Part shown: piece by piece, positions 35,070 to 44,509 of the stretch
Layout of the letters: each line of letters starts with the position of its first letter
Numbering within the stretch: position 1 is the first letter of the stretch
Assembly: GCF_002968575.1 (NCBI RefSeq)
Contig: NZ_PVBM01000019.1
Span: forward strand, 48,245 to 112,244
Direction of reading: 5' to 3'
Source: Neorhizobium huautlense
GTDB taxonomy: Bacteria > Pseudomonadota > Alphaproteobacteria > Rhizobiales > Rhizobiaceae
Length of the DNA: 64,000 nucleotides
Notes under the pieces: generated by a model
Seen by the model: only the letters and a program-made list of their open reading frames with translations
Database searches by the model: none
Told to the model about the DNA's origin: nothing
Program-made: the position numbers and the translations under genes

Positions 35070-37865
35070 ATGACCGAAATCCTGCTGCTGTTTCTCGTCA
35101 TCCTGGTGTTTGGCCTGCATCGGCGAACATCCAACCGCATCGCCGGGCTCGAAAAGGAGCTGGAGGCGGTCAAGGCCGATCTCCTGGCGCGGCAGGCGCT
35201 TCCGCTCCGGGAGGCCGCGACTGCGGCTTCGGCCGAAGCCGCAACCGAGACGGTCGCTGAGGAGCCGGCATCGGCTGCCGAACTCGCGGCGCGCGAAACT
35301 GCCGAGGATGCAGCAACCGCCGAAGAGCTGGCGGCGGCATCCGTAAGCACCGAAGAAAGCGAGCCCGGCACCGGACAGGAAGAGCTTACACCCGGCCCCG
35401 CCCCTCAACCCACCGCCAAGCCGAAAACCAAAGAAAATCTCGAGAGTTATCTCGGCGCCCGCTGGCCGGTCTGGGTGGGCGGCGTGGCGCTCGCCTTCGG
35501 CGGCATTTTCCTGGTGCGCTACTCGATCGAGGCCGGCCTGCTCGGCCCTGCTGCGCGGCTCACCCTCGCCTGCCTGTTCGGCCTTTTCCTGATGGCGGCG
35601 GGCGAGGTTGTGCGCCGACGCGCCCTGCCGCAAGCTTCCGAGCGGTTCAGCAATGCGATGATCCCCGGGGCGCTGACGGCTGCCGGCGCGGTGACGCTGC
35701 TCGGTGCAATCTTCGCAGCCTATGCCGTCTATGAGTTCATCGGGCCGACCAGCGCCTTCATCCTACTGGCACTCGTCTCCTTCACGACGATCGCGCTGTC
35801 GCTGCTGCACGGACAGGCGCTCGCCGGACTCGGACTGCTCGCCTCGCTGATCACGCCGGCACTGGTGGCAAGCGAGGAACCGAGCGCCAATGCACTGTTC
35901 CTCTTCCTCGGCCTGACCTGGTTTGCGGTCAATGCCGCCTCGCGCTTCCGGCGCTGGACGATCGTGCCGACGCTTGCCAATATCGGCATCGGGCTCTGGG
36001 CCATCGCCTATGCGGTGGGGTCCGACGTATTCGACGCTATGCCGCCGGCATTGGCGCTGATCGTAATGATCGCCGGCACGGGCTTCTTCTGGCCCGGGCC
36101 GCGCTATGGGCTGGACCGGCCAGCGAAGTCCGGCTGGAGCGGGCTTCTTGGGCGCCCGCCCCTGCAGATCACGCTGTCCGTCTCGATCATGGCCGTCCTG
36201 CCGGCGCTTGCCGTGCTACTTGCGGATTTTCCGACCGGCATCGACCCCCTGTTTGCCTCTGCCGCGGTGATCGCGGCGCTGGCGGCACTCGGCGCGAGCC
36301 GCGCCTATGCGGTCTGGCCGGCCCTGATCTCCGCCGCGGGTGCGGTATTGGCCATAACACTGACCGCGCTCCTTTTGCTCGATTACATTCCGCCGCCGCC
36401 GACTGAAGGCCAGCCGGTGGCGGTTTTGACCTACACGCATGAGATCATCATCAGCCTCGGTCTCGGCGCCATCTTCACCTTTCTCGGTTTTGCCTTTCTC
36501 AGGCGTTTGCGTAGTGCCGAACCGGAATTCTCGATCCTCTGGAGCGTCCTGATGCCGGCCGTGCCGGTAACGCTTGCGACAATCAGCTTCCTCAACTTCG
36601 GCAATCTCGGACGCGACTGGACGCATGGGGTCTACGGGCTGGCGCTCGGCCTCGTGCTGCTTGCCGGCGCGGACTGGCTGTTCCGCAGGAGCGAAAAGAC
36701 GACCGAGGAGCGCACCGATCTACCTATCGACTGGCCTGCAAATCTTCTCGTCGCGGGTTCCTTCGCAGGTTTTGCGCTTGCGCTGCATGCGGTGACCAAC
36801 GGCATCGTCACCACGATCCTGCTTTCGGTCCTCGGCTTCGCCTATGTGCTGGCGATGCGGTTCCGCTCTTGGCCGGCACTGCCCTGGATGATGGCCGCCG
36901 CCACGCTGATCGTCTTCGGCCGCATTGCCTGGGAACCGACGCTGATCGGCGTCAACAGCCTCGGCAAGACGCCCTTCCTCAATGCGCTCCTTCCCGGCTA
37001 CGGCATTCCGACGCTGCTTGCGATCGCGACTGCCTGGCTGCTGAGAGGTTCCGCGGATTTCCGCATCCGCAACGTCATGCAGGCGCTTGCCTCGCTCGCG
37101 GGCCTGATGACGGTCGCCGTTCTCGTACGTCATGCGATGAACGGCGGCGTGCTGGACGACCGGGTGCCGACGCTTGGCGAACAGTCGATCTACACGCTCG
37201 TCACCGTTGGTTTCTCCGGCGTGCTTCTGACCCTCGATCTCAGATCGCCGAGCCCGGTCTTCCGCTGGGGTTCCATGATTGCCGGGGTGATCGCGACGCT
37301 CAACGTGCTGTCGCTGCATCTCTTCGCGCTGAACCCCTTTTTCAGCGGCGAAAGCACCGGTGCCTGGCCCTTCTTTAACCTGCTGCTGATCGGTTACCTG
37401 CTGCCGGCGCTCGCCTATGGCCTGGTCGCCTGGTATGCGCGCGGGCGGCGACCGCAGCCCTATGTCGTCATGCTGGCGCTCGCCGGCGCGGTGCTCGGCT
37501 TCCTCTGGGCGACGCTTTCGGTGCGCCGATTCTGGCAGGGAGAGAACATCGCCGACTGGAAGGGTTTTCTGCAGGGAGAGACCTATACCTATTCGGTGGT
37601 CTGGCTGCTGATCGGCGTGGCGCTGCTGGCGGTGGGATCGAGGCTCGACGCCAAGAGCCTGCGGCTTGCTTCCGCCGGCCTCGTGCTGGTCGCGGTCGTG
37701 AAAGTGTTCCTGATCGACATGTCGAATCTTGAAGGCATCTTGCGGGCCGTCTCGTTCATCGGGCTCGGCGCTGTGCTGATCGGCATCGGGCTTTTCTACC
37801 AGCGCATTCTGGTGAAAAAGAACGGTGAACCCGAGCTGACCGATTCGCAGGAACCCGCATCGTGA
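35070..37865 (+). CDS. DUF2339 large multi-pass membrane protein
   Basis: The 931-residue protein has an N-terminal anchor, a charged Ala/Glu/Pro-rich linker of about 90 residues, and then over twenty hydrophobic segments. The conserved start of the domain is ENLESYLGARWPVWVGGVALAFGG. This is the DUF2339 family, of unknown function. It overlaps the next gene (GTGA), so an operon with an HD hydrolase and a MOSC protein is likely. Confidence 0.88.
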   Translation: MTEILLLFLVILVFGLHRRTSNRIAGLEKELEAVKADLLARQALPLREAATAASAEAATETVAEEPASAAELAARETAEDAATAEELAAASVSTEESEPGTGQEELTPGPAPQPTAKPKTKENLESYLGARWPVWVGGVALAFGGIFLVRYSIEAGLLGPAARLTLACLFGLFLMAAGEVVRRRALPQASERFSNAMIPGALTAAGAVTLLGAIFAAYAVYEFIGPTSAFILLALVSFTTIALSLLHGQALAGLGLLASLITPALVASEEPSANALFLFLGLTWFAVNAASRFRRWTIVPTLANIGIGLWAIAYAVGSDVFDAMPPALALIVMIAGTGFFWPGPRYGLDRPAKSGWSGLLGRPPLQITLSVSIMAVLPALAVLLADFPTGIDPLFASAAVIAALAALGASRAYAVWPALISAAGAVLAITLTALLLLDYIPPPPTEGQPVAVLTYTHEIIISLGLGAIFTFLGFAFLRRLRSAEPEFSILWSVLMPAVPVTLATISFLNFGNLGRDWTHGVYGLALGLVLLAGADWLFRRSEKTTEERTDLPIDWPANLLVAGSFAGFALALHAVTNGIVTTILLSVLGFAYVLAMRFRSWPALPWMMAAATLIVFGRIAWEPTLIGVNSLGKTPFLNALLPGYGIPTLLAIATAWLLRGSADFRIRNVMQALASLAGLMTVAVLVRHAMNGGVLDDRVPTLGEQSIYTLVTVGFSGVLLTLDLRSPSPVFRWGSMIAGVIATLNVLSLHLFALNPFFSGESTGAWPFFNLLLIGYLLPALAYGLVAWYARGRRPQPYVVMLALAGAVLGFLWATLSVRRFWQGENIADWKGFLQGETYTYSVVWLLIGVALLAVGSRLDAKSLRLASAGLVLVAVVKVFLIDMSNLEGILRAVSFIGLGAVLIGIGLFYQRILVKKNGEPELTDSQEPAS

Positions 37866-38512
37866 CCGTTTCGCTTGCCGCGGCCTTCTCGCCCTACGAG
37901 AAGCTTGCCCAAACCCTGATCCCGCATGCGACCGAAGGCGACGACGGCAGCCACGATATTGCCCACATCCTGCGCGTCTTCCGCAACGCGCTGCGCATCC
38001 ACGAGAAAGAAGGCGGCGACGGGCGGGTGCTCGCGGCCGCCGTGCTGCTCCACGATTGCGTGGCGGTCGAGAAGAACTCGCCCTTGAGATCGCAGGCTTC
38101 GCGGCTGGCGGCGGAAAAAGCCGCCGGCATTCTTGCCGGCCTTGGTTGGGTGGAAGAGGATATCGCCGCCGTCGCGCATGCCATCACCACCCACAGCTTT
38201 TCGGCAAACATTACGCCGGAGACGCTGGAGGCGAAGATATTGCAGGATGCCGACCGGCTGGATGCGATCGGCATGGTGGGTGCAGCGCGCTGCTTCTATA
38301 TCGCCGGCCGCATGGGATCCGGCCTTTATGATCCCGCCGATCCGCTCGGCAAGGAGCGGCCCCTGGACGACAAGGCCTTTGCCATCGACCATTTCGGAAT
38401 AAAGCTGTTCAAGCTGGCGGATGGGTTCCAGACCGCGACCGGCCGGGTGCTCGCGAAGGAACGGCATGAGAGGCTGAAAACGGTACTCGACCTCTTCGTC
38501 GACGAAATCTGA
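37862..38512 (+). CDS. HD domain phosphohydrolase (YedJ-like)
   Basis: The 216-residue protein has HDIAHILRVFRNALRIH (first His-Asp), LLHDCVAVEKNSPLRSQASR and ILQDADRLDAIGMVG, the metal-binding residues of an HD fold. It resembles YedJ-type proteins. The start is GTG and overlaps the stop of the DUF2339 gene. Substrate unknown. Confidence 0.89.
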   Translation: MTVSLAAAFSPYEKLAQTLIPHATEGDDGSHDIAHILRVFRNALRIHEKEGGDGRVLAAAVLLHDCVAVEKNSPLRSQASRLAAEKAAGILAGLGWVEEDIAAVAHAITTHSFSANITPETLEAKILQDADRLDAIGMVGAARCFYIAGRMGSGLYDPADPLGKERPLDDKAFAIDHFGIKLFKLADGFQTATGRVLAKERHERLKTVLDLFVDEI

Positions 38513-38522
38513 GGATATCATC

Positions 38523-39371
38523 ATGCGCGTCAGCCAACTCAATTACTATCCGCTGAAAAGCGGCCGCGGCATTGCACTCACCGAAGCCGAGATCGCGGAG
38601 GAAGGCATTCCCGGCGACCGGCGGATGATGGTGACTGATCCTTCCGGCCATTTCATCACGCAGCGCGAACTGCAGGCGCTGGCGCAGCTTCAGGTGACGC
38701 CGCAAGACGGCGGCTTCCGCCTAGCGATCGACGGCAAGGGCGAGATCGGTGTCAGCCACCCCCCGGCCGGTCGTCGCATGAACGTGGCCGTGTGGAAATC
38801 GATCGTCAGCGCGGCACTGGCGGACGACGGGGTCAACGAGACGCTTTCGGGCTGGCTCGGCCGCGACATCCGGCTGGTCTTCTTCGACGATCACGCGAAG
38901 CGTATTGCAAGCGCCGAATGGGCGGGGCCTGATACGCCCGTCACTTTCGCGGACGGTTATCAGGTGCTCGTCACCACGACCGGCTCGCTCGCGGCACTCA
39001 ATGCCGACATGGAAAAACATGGCGAAGGCGCGGTCGGCATGGAGCGTTTCCGACCGAATATCGTGCTCGACCATGACGAGGCCTTCGAGGAAGACAATTG
39101 GCAAGGCATCGAGATTTCCGGCATCCGCTTCGATTTCGTCAAACCCTGTGCCCGCTGCATCATGACCACGCAGGACCAGAAGACCGGCTCCCGCGAGGTG
39201 CCGAGCCCGATGGCCGCCATGGGCCGCATCCGCATGTCGGCCGACCGGCGGGTGCCGGGTCCGCTCTTCGGCTGGAACGCGGTGCCACGGAGGACCGGCC
39301 GCATCAAGCTCGGCGACGCGGCGACAGTGACGGCGGAGCGGGATGGGTGGGCGATCAAGCGGCGGGCGTGA
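38523..39371 (+). CDS. MOSC domain protein
   Basis: The 282-residue protein has an N-terminal MOSC beta-barrel domain (YYPLKSGRGIALTEAEI, EEGIPGDRRMMVTD) and a MOSC catalytic domain with the conserved Cys in VKPCARCIMTTQDQ. MOSC proteins such as YcbX and mARC reduce N-hydroxylated compounds with a molybdenum cofactor. No electron-transfer ferredoxin domain is fused here. It starts ten bases after the HD gene. Confidence 0.92.
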   Translation: MRVSQLNYYPLKSGRGIALTEAEIAEEGIPGDRRMMVTDPSGHFITQRELQALAQLQVTPQDGGFRLAIDGKGEIGVSHPPAGRRMNVAVWKSIVSAALADDGVNETLSGWLGRDIRLVFFDDHAKRIASAEWAGPDTPVTFADGYQVLVTTTGSLAALNADMEKHGEGAVGMERFRPNIVLDHDEAFEEDNWQGIEISGIRFDFVKPCARCIMTTQDQKTGSREVPSPMAAMGRIRMSADRRVPGPLFGWNAVPRRTGRIKLGDAATVTAERDGWAIKRRA

Positions 39372-39384
39372 CACCGCCGGTCTG

Positions 39385-39837
39385 CTACCGTTGTGACTGA
39401 ACGTTCGGTTGTGCCTGCATGGTCGCAAGATCAATCGGCATCGAGATATGCTCGTGGGCGATCAGCCATTGGCCCGCTATCTTGCGGAAACCGGATGTCA
39501 CGCGGACCCAATAATCCGCCTTGTCTCCGCCTGTCCGCGTGCTCCTGACGTGGCTCAGGCTGTGGCAGAAGCCCACATCGCCATTCGCTGTGATGCGAAA
39601 GTCGTGGATGTCGTAATCGATCGATCCTTCAACCGAAGCGAACCAGGCCTCGAAGTTCTTTCGATAGGCATCTGCGCTCTGGATCTGCGCCGGTGGCCGG
39701 ATGTCGAAGACGACGGTATCTGCCGCGTAATACGCCATCAGGGCACCAATGTCCTTGGCGCGCAACGCTCGCGCCAGACCGTCCACGCGCCGGCGAATTT
39801 CTTCTTCTTCAACGGTTGGGCTTGCAGCTGTCGACAT
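39385..39837 (-). CDS. SnoaL-like/ketosteroid isomerase-fold protein
   Basis: The 150-residue protein shows an NTF2-like fold: IRRRVDGLARALRAKDIGALMAYYAADTVVFD, then SIDYDIHDFRITANGDVGFCHSLSH, and a C-terminal GFRKIAGQWLIAHEHIS. Such stand-alone proteins are common and act as small isomerases or binding modules. Substrate unknown. It converges on the MOSC gene. Confidence 0.85.
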   Translation of the reverse strand: MSTAASPTVEEEEIRRRVDGLARALRAKDIGALMAYYAADTVVFDIRPPAQIQSADAYRKNFEAWFASVEGSIDYDIHDFRITANGDVGFCHSLSHVRSTRTGGDKADYWVRVTSGFRKIAGQWLIAHEHISMPIDLATMQAQPNVQSQR

Positions 39838-39993
39838 GACACTCTCCTGCAGATGGGGGCCATTCGGCCTCCCGGCTTTAGCAAAAGTCCGCCCGCGGCA
39901 AATCTACCACGGGCAGACTCTGGCACCAACCGGCCAATCCGGGCCTGTTCAGAGGATGTATCGCAATTGTATAGCCGGCGTCCCGGGGGCCGC

Positions 39994-41217
39994 CTATTCC
40001 GCCGGGTTCAATGCGGCAGATGGCGGGACCATCTGGCGCGCGGGGTTGCTGAGGCGACCGTAACCGAGGAGCATGGTGGCGAGTGCGGTGAGGCCGCCGG
40101 CGACTGCTACCCAGAAGCCGTTCGAGGCACCATAGGCATCGATGGTCCAGCCGGCGAGCGAGGAGCCAATCGCAAAGCCGATGCCGACGCCGGTCATGGC
40201 ATAGGTGATGCCTTCGGTGAGCTGTGACGAAGGCACGATGCGCTCGATGAGGCTCATGCCGGTGATGAAGGTCGGAGAGATCGCCGCACCGGCCAGGAAG
40301 ATCACCAGCGTCAGCGCCCATAGATTGCCGACAAAAGGCATGGGGAGCGTGGTGACGGCAGCGATCAGGCTCGCGAAGATCAGGCGGCGGGCGAGCGGCG
40401 TCTTGAACTTGACGGCGCCGATGATGAGGCCGACGACAAACGAACCGGCGGCATAGGCCGAGAGGATATAACTTGCGGCACCCTTATTGCCCATGGCTTC
40501 CGCGAAGGCGACGACCGCGACCTCTGCCGTACCGAAGATCGTGCCCATGCCGGCAAAGACCGTGACCACGAACCACATGGAGAGGAGCCGCATGACCGAG
40601 CCGCTGCCGGTTTCGCGGTGCGGGTCGACCTTCGGTTCCGTCGATTTCTGCGCCACAAAGAGCGCCGTGCCGATGGCGAGAAAGGCGGCGGACGCTAGAA
40701 CGCCGGCTTCCGGGAAGAGGGAAACACTGAGGCCGATACCAACGACAGGGCCGAAGATATAGACCACCTCGTCGAGCACGGATTCAAACGCGAAGGCGGT
40801 ATGGAGCTCTGGCTGGTCGCGGTAGATCTCCGTCCAGCGGGCTCTCACGATCGCCATCATGCTCGGCATCATGCCGGCCAACAGAGCGAAGGCGAATAAC
40901 GTCCAGTTCGGCCAGCGCTGCCAGGCCGCAGCGGCAAGGCCGACAAGTGCCAGAAAGGTGATGGCCGTCGTCGGCACGAGCACGGCGGACTGACCTTTCG
41001 CATCTATCCAGCGGGAGACCTGGGGAGAGATGAAAGCATTGGCGAGCGCGAACGTCGCCGACACCGCCCCCGCGATCCAATATTCACCATGGGTCTGCGA
41101 CAGCATCGCGACGGCGCCGATCGTCGTCATCGGCAGCGGCAGGCGGGCGATGAAACCGGCGGCGGAGAAAGCTTTCGTCCCCGGCCTCCGGAATATTTCA
41201 CCATAGGGATTGGGCAT
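39994..41217 (-). CDS. MFS transporter
   Basis: The 407-residue protein has twelve hydrophobic segments. It is a major facilitator with a weak cytoplasmic loop motif (RWIDAKGQ) and no obvious substrate signature. It is divergent from a TetR regulator, 124 bases apart, with three shared palindromes in between. It is therefore a likely drug or metabolite exporter under TetR control. Confidence 0.9.
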   Translation of the reverse strand: MPNPYGEIFRRPGTKAFSAAGFIARLPLPMTTIGAVAMLSQTHGEYWIAGAVSATFALANAFISPQVSRWIDAKGQSAVLVPTTAITFLALVGLAAAAWQRWPNWTLFAFALLAGMMPSMMAIVRARWTEIYRDQPELHTAFAFESVLDEVVYIFGPVVGIGLSVSLFPEAGVLASAAFLAIGTALFVAQKSTEPKVDPHRETGSGSVMRLLSMWFVVTVFAGMGTIFGTAEVAVVAFAEAMGNKGAASYILSAYAAGSFVVGLIIGAVKFKTPLARRLIFASLIAAVTTLPMPFVGNLWALTLVIFLAGAAISPTFITGMSLIERIVPSSQLTEGITYAMTGVGIGFAIGSSLAGWTIDAYGASNGFWVAVAGGLTALATMLLGYGRLSNPARQMVPPSAALNPAE

Positions 41218-41252
41218 GACGGACTCCTTGAGTTATCGTGGGATGACCTTTA

Positions 41253-41267
41253 CATACGCCGCGTATG
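41253..41267. promoter_or_regulatory. TetR operator 1 (perfect palindrome)
   Basis: CATACGC-C-GCGTATG is a perfect palindrome with seven-base arms. It lies 36 bases from the MFS start and near the centre of the divergent promoter region. Confidence 0.72.
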
Positions 41268-41282
41268 AGAGTTAGATAGACA

Positions 41283-41297
41283 CATACGTCACGCATG
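41283..41297. promoter_or_regulatory. TetR operator 2
   Basis: CATACGT-C-ACGCATG is the same palindrome with one mismatch between the arms. It is 30 bases from operator 1 (centre to centre). Confidence 0.65.
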
Positions 41298-41305
41298 TCA
41301 ATTAA

Positions 41306-41320
41306 CATACGTGGCGTATG
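41306..41320. promoter_or_regulatory. TetR operator 3
   Basis: CATACGT-G-GCGTATG repeats the pattern with one arm mismatch. It is 22 bases before the TetR start codon, so occupancy would block the TetR promoter or its translation start region. Confidence 0.68.
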
Positions 41321-41341
41321 CGAATAATTTCTGGAGTTCCG

Positions 41342-41944
41342 ATGGCCCACAAGCCGCGCAAGGAAATGATCGCCGAAACCCGGGCCAAGCTGATCGCCGC
41401 AGCGCGCCACGCCTTTGCCACGCAAGGTTATGCGGAAGCGTCGATGGACGATTTCACAGGCCAAGCGGGCCTGACACGCGGCGCACTCTACCACCATTTC
41501 GGCGACAAGAAGGGCCTGCTGCAGGCGGTCATCGCCGAAATCGACGCGGAAATGTCCGACCGGCTCTGCGCGATTTCCAGCAGAGCAAAGACCGCCTGGC
41601 AGGGGTTCGTCGATGAAAACATTGCCTATATCGAGATGGCGCTGGAGCCGGAGATCCGCCGCATCATGCTGCTCGACGGGCCGGCGGTGCTGGGCGACCC
41701 CTCGAACTGGCCGAACCAGAACGCCTGTCTCCGCTCCATGACGGCAAGCGTCCAGAAACTCATCGACGAAGGCACGATCCGGCACGTGGATGCGGAGGCG
41801 ACCGCACGGCTCGTCAATGGCGCCACGCTCAGCGCCGCACTCTGGATTGCCGGAGCGGAGGATCCCGAGGCCGCCTCGAGGAAGGCCACGGAGGCGTTTC
41901 TCGTGATGGTATCCGGCCTGCTGAAGGAAACGGTTCCGGCTTAG
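41342..41944 (+). CDS. TetR family transcriptional regulator
   Basis: The 200-residue repressor has a standard N-terminal HTH (AARHAFATQGYAEASMDDF, then LTRGALYHHFGDKKGL) and a C-terminal ligand-binding domain. TGGAG lies five bases before the ATG; an ATG at 41318 would run through an operator. Three palindromes in the divergent region make it the likely regulator of the MFS gene and itself. It overlaps the stop of the MocR gene tail to tail. Confidence 0.93.
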   Translation: MAHKPRKEMIAETRAKLIAAARHAFATQGYAEASMDDFTGQAGLTRGALYHHFGDKKGLLQAVIAEIDAEMSDRLCAISSRAKTAWQGFVDENIAYIEMALEPEIRRIMLLDGPAVLGDPSNWPNQNACLRSMTASVQKLIDEGTIRHVDAEATARLVNGATLSAALWIAGAEDPEAASRKATEAFLVMVSGLLKETVPA

Positions 41945-43356
41945 GTACGGCCGTCTGGAGCTTGGGCTTGCATAAGGGCATGGCCCAGCACGTCGAAGAC
42001 GCGCGGGTCGAGCATCTGCGAAACGTTGAAGCGCATGAAGCCGGTCGCTGCCTGCAACAGGCTGAAAGCGTTTCCGGGCGCCAGGACCACGTTCCTTTCC
42101 AAGGCTGCGCGCGCAACGCGTGCGGCATCCAGATCGTCCGGCAGCCGACACCAGAGAAACATGCCGGCCTGCGGCTCGATCCAGGGCGTGATGCCGAGCC
42201 CCTTCAATTTTGCCGAAACCTCCACCATCGCCCGAGACAGACGCGTCCGCAAAGCTTCGACATGTTTGCGATAATTGCCGTCGCTCAATACGTTGAGGAC
42301 CAGTTCCGCCGTCAGCCTCCCGCCGCCGAAGGTGGTGGCGATCTTGAGGTCCGTCAGGCCCTCGATCCATTCAGGCTTTGCGGCAACAAAACCGCAGCGC
42401 GCCGAGGCGGACAGGGTTTTCGAAAAACTGCCGATATGAATGACCCGGTCAAGCCCGTCGAAGGCGGCCAGGCGCGGCGCCGCGGCATGCTCGAAATCGG
42501 CAAAGATGTCGTCCTCGATGACGGTAAGATCGAACTGATCCGCAAGCTTCAGGACGCGATGGGCCGCCACCGGCGAAAGCACGGCGCCGGTCGGATTGTG
42601 AACGGCGGAATTGGTGATGTAGAGACGCGGCCGATGCTCGGCGCAGATTTCGGCGAACACCTGGAGATCGGGGCCGGAGGCCGTGTAATGGACGCCGACG
42701 ATCTTCGCGCGGTGGGCCCGCAGCAAGGCATGAAAGTTGAAATAGCAGGGATCGTCGACCAGCACGGTATCGCCGGGCTCGATAAGAAAACGGCACAGGA
42801 GATCGATCGCCTGGGTTCCCGATTCGGTCAGCATGATTTGATCAGGAGACGCTTCGATCCCCCGTTCGGCCATGCGACGCGAGATCAACTGGCGAAGCGG
42901 CGGCAAGCCCAGCGGCGAGCCGTAGTCGGCCAGCGAGGGACCTTCGCTGCGGGACAGTGCTCGCAAGGCCCGGCGGATGCTTTCCTCCGGAAGCCAGGAA
43001 GGCGGCAACCAGCCGCAGCCCGGCTTCAACCCACCCTCGCCTGCGTCAAGGGATTGCCGGGAGACCCAGAACGGATCGACGGCGCGGTCGAGCCTGGGAC
43101 CAACCTCCGAGAGCGAGAATGGCGCAGCCTGATTTGCGACATAGAAGCCCGACCCCGGCCTCGACAGGATCGCCCCTTCGGCGACGAGGCGTTCATAAGC
43201 GTCGACCACCGTCGAGGTGGAAACCCTGAGTGTGCCCGCCAGCCCGCGAACTGAGGGCAGCTTGGCGCCCGGCGTCAGGCTGCGGCCGGCGATGCGCTGC
43301 CTGATCGTCGTCATGACCATCGACACCCGGGTGCCATCCGCTGCCTCGCCGTTCAT
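41941..43356 (-). CDS. MocR-type PLP-dependent transcriptional regulator
   Basis: The 471-residue protein has an N-terminal GntR-type winged helix (LPSVRGLAGTLRVSTSTVVDAYERLV) fused to an aminotransferase class I domain (SLADYGSPLG, IMLTESGTQAID, NSAVHNPTGAVLS, and SFSKTLSASARCGF with the PLP Lys). AAAGGA lies ten bases before the ATG at 43356; in-frame ATGs at 43377 and 43431 exist. It is divergent from an EamA exporter and likely controls it. Confidence 0.92.
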   Translation of the reverse strand: MNGEAADGTRVSMVMTTIRQRIAGRSLTPGAKLPSVRGLAGTLRVSTSTVVDAYERLVAEGAILSRPGSGFYVANQAAPFSLSEVGPRLDRAVDPFWVSRQSLDAGEGGLKPGCGWLPPSWLPEESIRRALRALSRSEGPSLADYGSPLGLPPLRQLISRRMAERGIEASPDQIMLTESGTQAIDLLCRFLIEPGDTVLVDDPCYFNFHALLRAHRAKIVGVHYTASGPDLQVFAEICAEHRPRLYITNSAVHNPTGAVLSPVAAHRVLKLADQFDLTVIEDDIFADFEHAAAPRLAAFDGLDRVIHIGSFSKTLSASARCGFVAAKPEWIEGLTDLKIATTFGGGRLTAELVLNVLSDGNYRKHVEALRTRLSRAMVEVSAKLKGLGITPWIEPQAGMFLWCRLPDDLDAARVARAALERNVVLAPGNAFSLLQAATGFMRFNVSQMLDPRVFDVLGHALMQAQAPDGRT

Positions 43357-43463
43357 CCGTACTGGATCCTTTACCATAACAGTTTTTCCAAACCGTATCA
43401 GACTGTGGCTGGTGAAGCCATTCGCCTTCATCGATAAGGACTGCGAAAATGATGGAGTGCTTC

Positions 43464-44327
43464 ATGGACCGTACAGCAGCCGGATGGATCAACGGGTTTA
43501 TCGGTGTGGTCATCTTCAGCGGCTCGCTGCCCGCCACCCGCGTTGCAGTGATGCAGTTCGATCCGGTCTTCCTGACGGTCGCGCGGGCCGCAATCGCCGG
43601 AATATTGGCGGTCGGGCTGCTCATGCTGTTTCGGGAGAAGCGGCCTGTACGGAGCGACGTGGTACCCCTGGCGGTCGTTGCCCTCGGCGTCGTGGTCGGG
43701 TTTCCGCTGCTGACGGCTCTTGCGCTGCAGCACGTGACCTCGGCGCATTCGATCGTCTTCGTCGGCCTGCTGCCGCTCGCAACGGCCATCTTCGGTGTCA
43801 TCCGGGGCGGCGAGAGACCTAAGCCCGCCTTCTGGCTGTTTTCGATTCTCGGAAGCGGGCTGGTGGCCGGGTTCGCGCTGGCGCAGGGGCTGACGGCGTC
43901 GCCCGTCGGCGACGCATTGATGCTTGCCGCCATCATTGCCTGCGGCCTCGGTTATGCCGAAGGGGCGAGACTTTCCCGCAGGCTCGGCGGGTGGCAGGTG
44001 ATTTCCTGGGCGCTCGTCCTGTCGCTGCCGCCGATGATCGTTGCAGCGGTCGCCACCATGCCTGACACCTTTTCCGGCATCGAAGCGCCCGCATTGGCGG
44101 GCCTTGCCTATGTTTCGCTGTTCAGCATGCTGATCGGCTTCGTTTTCTGGTATCGCGGCCTCGCGCTCGGCGGCATCGCCTCGGTCGGTCAGTTGCAGCT
44201 CCTGCAGCCGTTCCTCGGGCTGGCGCTCGCGGCGACCCTTCTGCACGAATCCGTCAGCTGGATGATGTTCGCTGTGACGCTCGCCGTGATCCTCTGCGTC
44301 GCCGGTGCGCGCAAGTTCGCCCGATAG
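43464..44327 (+). CDS. EamA family transporter (divergent from MocR gene)
   Basis: The 287-residue protein has ten hydrophobic segments in two EamA repeats (GVVIFSGSLPATRVAVMQFD near the start and SLFSMLIGFVFWYRGLALGG in the second repeat). GGAG is six bases before the ATG. It is a drug/metabolite exporter of unknown substrate. It faces the MocR regulator, an arrangement common for MocR targets. Confidence 0.9.
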   Translation: MDRTAAGWINGFIGVVIFSGSLPATRVAVMQFDPVFLTVARAAIAGILAVGLLMLFREKRPVRSDVVPLAVVALGVVVGFPLLTALALQHVTSAHSIVFVGLLPLATAIFGVIRGGERPKPAFWLFSILGSGLVAGFALAQGLTASPVGDALMLAAIIACGLGYAEGARLSRRLGGWQVISWALVLSLPPMIVAAVATMPDTFSGIEAPALAGLAYVSLFSMLIGFVFWYRGLALGGIASVGQLQLLQPFLGLALAATLLHESVSWMMFAVTLAVILCVAGARKFAR

Positions 44328-44425
44328 GCACGACAGCTGCGGCCTTGGCTGGCTAGCCTGGCTTCCATCCCGCCCAGCGCATGGCAGGTATTCGCAAAAG
44401 CAGGTTGCCTGACATCTTGGCGAAC

Positions 44426-44458
44426 GGCGAAAACGGACTAGCTATTCCGTTTTCCGCC
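44426..44458. repeat. Inverted repeat between two EamA genes
   Basis: GGCGAAAACGGA (44426-44437) and TCCGTTTTCCGCC (44446-44458) form a twelve-pair stem with one bulged base and an eight-base loop. No T tract follows. It lies 51 bases before the next gene and could be a protein site or a leader hairpin. Confidence 0.5.
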
Positions 44459-44509
44459 CTGCTCGGCCGTTGCGCCGTCTGGACGCCCCACCAGAAGTAG
44501 ACCTCCCGC

